Part shown: positions 5,927 to 9,693 of the stretch, one piece after another
Layout: each line of letters opens with the position of its first letter
Position numbering within the stretch: position 1 is the stretch's first letter
Origin: CAYVFC01 sp964450715
GTDB lineage: Bacteria > Myxococcota_A > Polyangia > Polyangiales > JAFGIB01
Assembly (NCBI GenBank): GCA_964450715.1
Contig: CAYVFC010000212.1
Location: forward strand, 1 to 9,693
Direction: 5' to 3'
Length of the DNA stretch: 9,693 bases
Notes under the pieces: generated by a model
Seen by the model: the letters and a program-made list of their open reading frames with translations, nothing else
Told to the model about the DNA's origin: nothing
The model's database searches: none
Position numbers and translations under genes: made by a program

Positions 5927-7189
5927 ATGCGCAAGACCGCTTACCGTTCTCTCCTTATACCGTCTATCCTGGCCGCCACCCTGGCGGCCACTACCCTGGC
6001 CCCAGCTACCTCGCTGGCCTCGGACCCGCCTCTCCCCCCCAGCAGCCGCATCGCAGTCCTGCCGCCGGGCGGCGATGCCGAGGGCAACGGCAAGCTTGCC
6101 CGGCTGACCGTCAAAGCCGTCGCCAAGACCTTCCGCCAGATGGGCCACCAGGTCATCGCCCCGGACGAGGTCTCCCAACAGCTCGCCGGCCAGCAGACCA
6201 GCATCTGCCCCTCGTTCCGCTACTGCGACCAGCAGGCGGTACTGCGAGCCCTGCAGGTCGATGCCGTCGCCTCTGTCGCCGTCTGGCTCGACGAGAAGGG
6301 CTCGCAGCCCCACAAGGTGGTCGTGCGCGTCACCCGCCGCGAGAATTGGGGCGTGGGCGAAGCCCTGCTCGGCGAGTCGGACCTCGCCTCCGCTCTGGGT
6401 GCCGCCTCGGCCATGGCCCTCAAGGACACCGAACGGCGCCACCATATCACCCTGCGCATCGAGGCCGAGCCCGACCACGCTCGCATCCAGGTCGACCACA
6501 AGCGCGTGGGCCTCACCCCGGCCCAGGTCGAGGTCCTCCCTGGCAAACGCACCATCACCGTCAGCGCCAGCGGCTACGTGACCGAGTCCGATTTCGTCGA
6601 GATCCCGGAAGACCCCTCCCAGGTCGTCGTCCACACCGTGCGCCTCACGGCGGACACCGATGCTCCCACCCAAACCGGCTCCGACTCCCATTTTGACCCG
6701 CGCCTCGATCCAGCCCTCGCCGCGGAGCTCGATGCTGATTCCTCTACCTCGGAGCGCGCCAGCGTCTGGAACTACGCAGCCGGCGGCGCCCTCATCGTCG
6801 TTGCCGTCCCGCTCACCGTCATTCCCCTGGTCGTCGCGGCAAGGGAGGGCGAGTGCTACGAGCAACCAGGGGACGGGCGATGCAGCCGCTACTACTTCGG
6901 CACCCAGAGCTCCCTCATGCTGGCCGGCGGCCTGCTCGCCCTGGGGGGAGGAGTCGCCTTTATTATCATACGGCCCATCGACGGCCCTTCTGCCGAAAAA
7001 GCCTCTCCCCTGTCATTTCGACCGAAGGGAGAAATCTCCACGCATTCATCTAAGTTGACGTCCTCTTCCATGTCATTTCGACCGAAGGGAGAAATCTCCT
7101 TTCATCCCCCCCGCCCTTCTTCCACCGCAGGCTTCTGGTTAGCGGTGCAAGCAAGCCCGAATTTCGTCGGCCTGCGAGGAGCGTTCTGA
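5927..7189 (+). CDS. 420-aa exported PEGA-domain protein with repeat-derived tail segment
   Basis: This is the third gene of the kinase operon, starting 6 nt after the previous stop. GGGAG at 5909-5913 lies inside the upstream gene as a possible ribosome site. A signal peptide (cleavage near S-L-A-S) is followed by a domain beginning R-I-A-V-L-P-P. It has a TolB-N-like look and a Cys pair (I-C-P-S-F-R-Y-C), recalling the protein at 1146-2045. A canonical PEGA domain spans about 173-225 (R-I-Q-V-D-H-K-R-V-G-L-T-P ... L-P-G-K-R-T-I-T-V-S-A-S-G-Y). The Cys-loop hairpin follows: W281-N-Y, helix about 283-305, Cys310 and Cys319, F-G-T-Q-S, helix about 330-350. Residues 363-371 and 383-391 are two identical S-F-R-P-K-G-E-I-S segments encoded by a dispersed DNA repeat. 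The end, S-P-N-F-V-G-L-R-G-A-F, may be the displaced original final strand. Confidence 0.87.
   Translation: MRKTAYRSLLIPSILAATLAATTLAPATSLASDPPLPPSSRIAVLPPGGDAEGNGKLARLTVKAVAKTFRQMGHQVIAPDEVSQQLAGQQTSICPSFRYCDQQAVLRALQVDAVASVAVWLDEKGSQPHKVVVRVTRRENWGVGEALLGESDLASALGAASAMALKDTERRHHITLRIEAEPDHARIQVDHKRVGLTPAQVEVLPGKRTITVSASGYVTESDFVEIPEDPSQVVVHTVRLTADTDAPTQTGSDSHFDPRLDPALAAELDADSSTSERASVWNYAAGGALIVVAVPLTVIPLVVAAREGECYEQPGDGRCSRYYFGTQSSLMLAGGLLALGGGVAFIIIRPIDGPSAEKASPLSFRPKGEISTHSSKLTSSSMSFRPKGEISFHPPRPSSTAGFWLAVQASPNFVGLRGAF
6847..6912 (+). repeat. 66-bp block shared with the gene at 1146-2045 (copy 2)
   Basis: This is the partner of 1856-1921, with 64 of 66 bases identical and the same reading frame. 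It encodes the Cys310-Cys319 loop and F-G-T-Q-S. Confidence 0.9.
7011..7099. repeat. Pair of 29-bp dispersed repeats inside a coding region
   Basis: The same 29 bases occur at 7011-7039 and 7071-7099, exactly 60 bp apart, so both are read in the same frame. The unit begins TGTCATTTCGACCGAAGG and contains ATTTC...GAAAT and GGAGA-AA-TCTCC inverted matches. From general knowledge, this sequence is a widespread dispersed palindromic repeat. It is often seen in spurious translations as S-F-R-P-K-G-E-I, H-F-D-R-R-E-K-S or V-I-S-T-E-G-R-N. Here it lies within a real gene. Confidence 0.88.
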
Positions 7190-7236
7190 TTTCTGTTTTA
7201 CGTTGTTTTAACAACAACCCGAAGAGAGATACCGAC
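7190..7236 (+). promoter_or_regulatory. Intergenic leader of the lipoprotein gene with small inverted repeat
   Basis: This 47-bp A/T-richer spacer contains GTTGTT (7202-7207) and AACAAC (7210-7215), a perfect 6-bp inverted repeat around TT. It could be an operator or a weak attenuator. GAAGAGAGA at 7221-7229 is a suitable ribosome binding site for the ATG at 7237. No confident promoter is seen, so read-through from the kinase operon is possible. Confidence 0.35.
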
Positions 7237-9592
7237 ATGAAAAAACCGCTTTACGCAATCATCGATGTTCGGTTTGTACGATTCATCCTGCTTTCCGTCG
7301 CCCTGTTCGCCGCCACCCTGACCGGCTGCGAGCTCAAGGACGACCCCTTTTTCGGCGAGCCGCCCCTGGACGGCTCTGCCGGTAACTCCGGTGCCTCTGG
7401 CGCCAGCGGCGACGCCGGCCTGTCCGACGCCGGCGAAGGCGGCGAGGGCGGCGAGGGCGGCGGCCCCGGTGCAGGCGAAGGCGGCATCGACGGCGGCGGC
7501 GCTAGCGGCAGCGCGGGCGAGTCGGGTGGGTCTGGCGACGGTGGCGAGGCGGGTATCGGCGGCTCATCCGGAGACGGAGGAGCTGGCGACGGCGGTTCGT
7601 CGGGCGACGGCGGCTGCGGCACGGGCGGCAGCTGCGCGGACTGCAACTCGGACGAGGACTGCGAGGACGGCGTGTGCTCGGAAGAGCACGAGTGCGTGGA
7701 TTGCGACGAGCACGCGCACTGCCCCGAGGGGGCTTGCGACCCGGCGCGCAACGAGTGTGTGGATTGCCTGGACGGGGTGACCGACGGCTGCGACTCATCG
7801 ACTCCGTATTGCCGGACGGACAGCGAGAACACGAACAAAAACGAGTGCGTGCAGTGCCTGCAACACTCTAATTGCCCGAGCGAGGCTTGCGACCCGGCGC
7901 GCAACGAGTGTGTGGATTGCCTGGACGGGGTGACCGACNNNNNNNNNNNNNNNNNNNNNNNNNNNNNNNNNNNNNNNNNNNNNNNNNNNNNNNNNNNNNN
8001 NNNNNNNNNNNNNNNNNNNNNNNNNNNNNNNNNNNNNNGGCTGCGAGGTATCGACTCCGTACTGCAAGACGGACAGCGAGAACACGGACAGCAACGAGTG
8101 CGTGCAGTGCCTGCAACACTCCCATTGCCCGGGCCAGGCGTGCGACTCGGCGAGCGACGTGTGCGTGCCCTGCCTGGTGCAGAGCGGCCCCACCTACGTG
8201 GGCTGCACGGAAGAGAGCTCTCCGCCGTACTGCAAGACCGCACCGTTGGCGGCGAACAACGAGTGCGTGGATTGCTTGTCGAACGAGCATTGCCTCCTGG
8301 CCACCGCCTCGCGCTGCGGCGAGCTCAGCAACGAGTGCGAGAGTTGCGACGCCGATTCGGATTGCGGGCACGTCTATGGCAAGACCGTATGCGACACATC
8401 CGGCCCGAGCGGCGAGTGCGTGCAGTGCACCGATTCGCAATCGCATTGCCTGGACGTCACGCCCACCACGCCCATCTGCGACGCGAACGAGTGCCGCGCC
8501 TGCCGCACCCACGCCGACTGCGACATCGCGGGCGGGGTGTGCAACCGCGCCACGGGCGAGTGTTTGGAGGAGAGCGAGGTGATCTACGTGGACAAGGACG
8601 ACGGAGACTGCGCCTCTGACGGCGGCGGCACGCGTGCGGCACCGTTCTGCGTGTTGCAGGACGGTGTGGACGAGGCCAGCAGCACGGCGCGGGATGTCAT
8701 TCTCGTGGAGGCTCGCGATGTGGATTCGGACTCGTATATGCCGATAACCATGTCGGATGCCGGCACCGTTTGGATTGTGGGTCGCAACGGCGCGAAGGTC
8801 TCCCCTATCGCGATCAATATTTCGGTAGTATACGTAACGGGGGAAACCGATCTTACCGTTGACGGACTGGAGTTATTCAACGGTTCGGTAAGCGGGGTCG
8901 GCATGGAGTGCGACGGCAGCATCTCTACGCAGCCATCCGTGTCCATCATCCAGAGCGATATACACGACAACAACGGCGGCGGGGTGGATGCGACGGACTG
9001 CACGGTAACGCTGGACAGCAACACGATAACGGACAACAACGGCGGCGGGGTGGATGCGACGGACTGCACGGTAACGCTGGACAGCAACACGATAACGGGC
9101 AACAACGGCGGCGGGATTTCTTTGAGCTCGTGCGGGTTTGTATTGATGAACAACTTCGTTACCGGGAACGGTCCGACCGCGACCGTTGGAGGAGTACGGA
9201 TATCCGGTACCGAAGAACCACGGATATTCGAATACAACACGGTAGCGGGTAACTTCGTGAGCTCCGCTGTTGCCGGCGGGATTCGGTGCGATGATCCGGT
9301 AGAAATAAGAAACTCGATTGTTTATGGCAATACGAACGACGAATTGGAGTCCGATTGTGTTCCGAGGTCCTGTCTGATAGAGGACACCAGCGGGGCGGAC
9401 GGTGATAACAACATCAGAGAACAGTCCCCATCTTTCGTGAACGCATTCGAAGGGAATTACCATATAGAAGATATCCCGCCTTCCGTGTGTATCGATGCGG
9501 CCGATCAGACCTGGACCGTAGACCACGACGTCGACAACCAAACGCGCCCCCAGGGAGGAGGCTACGACATCGGCGCCGATGAGGCGGGGTAG
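7237..9592 (+). CDS. Surface lipoprotein: Gly-rich linker, Cys-rich repeats, parallel beta-helix (spans assembly gap)
   Basis: This is one gene interrupted by 100 N (7939-8038), at least 751 aa. A lipoprotein signal ends in L-T-G-C with Cys31 as the lipidated residue. A Gly/Ala/Ser/Asp/Glu low-complexity linker (about 7360-7630) follows. Next come Cys-rich repeats of the type H-C-x(2-4)-A-C-D-x(5)-E-C-V-[DQ]-C, with a long-range unit of 153 bp (51 aa). From about 8580 on, there is a right-handed parallel beta-helix with D-N-x-I-T and G-N-N-G-G-G-I turns, ending G-Y-D-I-G-A-D-E. The reading frame is 1 before the gap and 2 after it, because 100 is not a multiple of 3. Bases up to 7938 and from 8039 join in frame and in repeat register, so no real frameshift is implied. 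The likely role is a cell-surface adhesin or polysaccharide-binding/degrading protein; no catalytic residues can be named. It follows the kinase operon by 47 bp. Confidence 0.88.
7360..7630 (+). repeat. Gly-rich low-complexity coding segment
   Basis: About 90 codons are dominated by Gly with Ala, Ser, Asp and Glu (GGC/GGCGAG/GACGGC triplet runs). It forms a flexible acidic linker between the lipid anchor and the Cys-rich repeats. It may vary in length between strains by slippage. Confidence 0.8.
7731..8137 (+). repeat. 153-bp tandem repeat of the Cys-rich region, broken by the gap
   Basis: Bases 7731-7785 recur exactly at 7884-7938 (55 bp, offset 153), ending at the first N. The sequence after 7785 (from 7786) reappears after the gap from 8039 with 13 differences in 99 bases. 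The offset, 253, equals 153 plus the 100 N. The gap therefore sits at a repeat-unit boundary and could hold no sequence or whole extra units. Confidence 0.9.
7939..8038. other. Assembly gap of 100 N
   Basis: Exactly 100 undetermined bases lie within the Cys-rich repeat. This is the usual placeholder for a gap of unknown size. True length and content are unknown. Confidence 0.98.
8966..9097 (+). repeat. Exact 2 x 66-bp tandem repeat encoding beta-helix coils
   Basis: Bases 8966-9031 and 9032-9097 are identical. Each encodes 22 residues, D-N-N-G-G-G-V-D-A-T-D-C-T-V-T-L-D-S-N-T-I-T, about one turn of a parallel beta-helix. A third, diverged turn starts at 9098 with G-N-N-G-G-G-I. Perfect DNA identity points to recent duplication of one coil. 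Confidence 0.95.
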
Positions 9593-9653
9593 ACGGCGAG
9601 GCGGGACCGCGTTCGTCGTTTTAAACCGAGCGGAGCTAAGGAGGCACCGCAAA
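9593..9653 (+). promoter_or_regulatory. Short intergenic region with consensus ribosome binding site
   Basis: There are 61 bp between the lipoprotein stop and the next ATG. AAGGAGG at 9638-9644 is a full consensus site 9 nt before the ATG at 9654. No convincing intrinsic terminator is present, so co-transcription is possible. Confidence 0.7.
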
Positions 9654-9693
9654 ATGAACGATACGAGACCGGGCGCGTCGGCGGAGCGCAATC
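9654..9693 (+). CDS. Start of a further gene, truncated by window end
   Basis: An ATG follows the perfect AAGGAGG site at ideal spacing and opens a frame of 13 codons (M-N-D-T-R-P-G-A-S-A-E-R-N) that runs off the window. The product cannot be identified from so few residues. The hydrophilic start argues against a signal peptide within what is visible. The ribosome binding site is the strongest in the window, which is the main support. Confidence 0.65.
   Translation, partial: MNDTRPGASAERN

Noticed and set aside
5716..6696. Long + strand open frame overlapping the 578-aa and 420-aa genes
   Set aside because: It is a Pro/Arg-rich out-of-frame translation typical of GC-rich DNA. The overlapping frames carry signal peptides, PEGA and membrane segments.
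5783..6865. 360-codon minus-strand frame
   Set aside because: It is antisense to the 420-aa PEGA protein, with low-complexity Gly/Asp/Leu content and no recognisable domain.
7251..8243. Minus-strand Pro/Ser-rich frame across the Gly-rich segment
   Set aside because: It is the mirror translation of Gly codons (GGC read as GCC/CCG), and it crosses the N gap only because N cannot encode a stop.
8039..8619. Continuation of the lipoprotein frame directly through the N run to a stop at 8619
   Set aside because: This frame yields an Arg-rich sequence with no repeat logic, whereas the +1 frame continues the Cys repeats exactly. The 100-N placeholder causes the shift.

Overview
The window is GC-rich DNA, with third codon positions strongly G/C in most genes. 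It carries a transmembrane Hanks-type Ser/Thr kinase with a PEGA domain, several signal-peptide PEGA or Cys-hairpin proteins, and a Gly-rich, Cys-repeat lipoprotein. This combination suggests an uncultured member of the Myxococcota / former Deltaproteobacteria (Polyangia- or Bradymonadia-like). That is inferred from protein style only; there is no marker gene. A run of exactly 100 N shows that this is a scaffold with an unsized gap.

Layout, all genes on the + strand. (1) 222-1028 is an alpha/beta hydrolase with an intact Ser-Asp-His triad. (2) 1146-2045 is a 299-aa exported or membrane protein ending in a two-helix, Cys-loop hairpin. It is bracketed by two inverted copies of an 86-bp hairpin element (1009-1094 and 2043-2128; 80/86 identical when one is reverse-complemented). 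The second copy is followed by a 66-bp tandem duplication of its right part. (3) 2336-7189 is a tight three-gene operon with 6-nt spacers: the kinase, a 578-aa PEGA-like membrane protein and a 420-aa PEGA protein. (4) 7237-9592 is a large surface lipoprotein: lipobox, Gly-rich linker, Cys-rich repeats, then a parallel beta-helix. It crosses the N gap and is best read as one gene. (5) 9654 to the window end is the start of a further gene with a consensus ribosome binding site.

The most interesting signal is that three proteins (1146-2045, 4184-5920, 5927-7189) share a C-terminal module. It consists of a W-x-Y-led membrane helix, a short loop with two Cys around a G-D pair, an F-x-x-Q-S motif and a second helix. 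Two of the three then end in L-x-G-R-F/Y. Two also share an N-terminal domain with a Cys pair, and the kinase, the 420-aa protein and probably the 578-aa protein share PEGA-type domains. Together they look like an envelope-sensing or surface-assembly module driven by a Ser/Thr kinase; that role is a hypothesis. Dispersed repeats have visibly reshaped genes here. The 86-bp element supplies the last residues and stop of the hydrolase, and two copies of a 29-bp repeat sit in frame near the C-terminus of the 420-aa protein.
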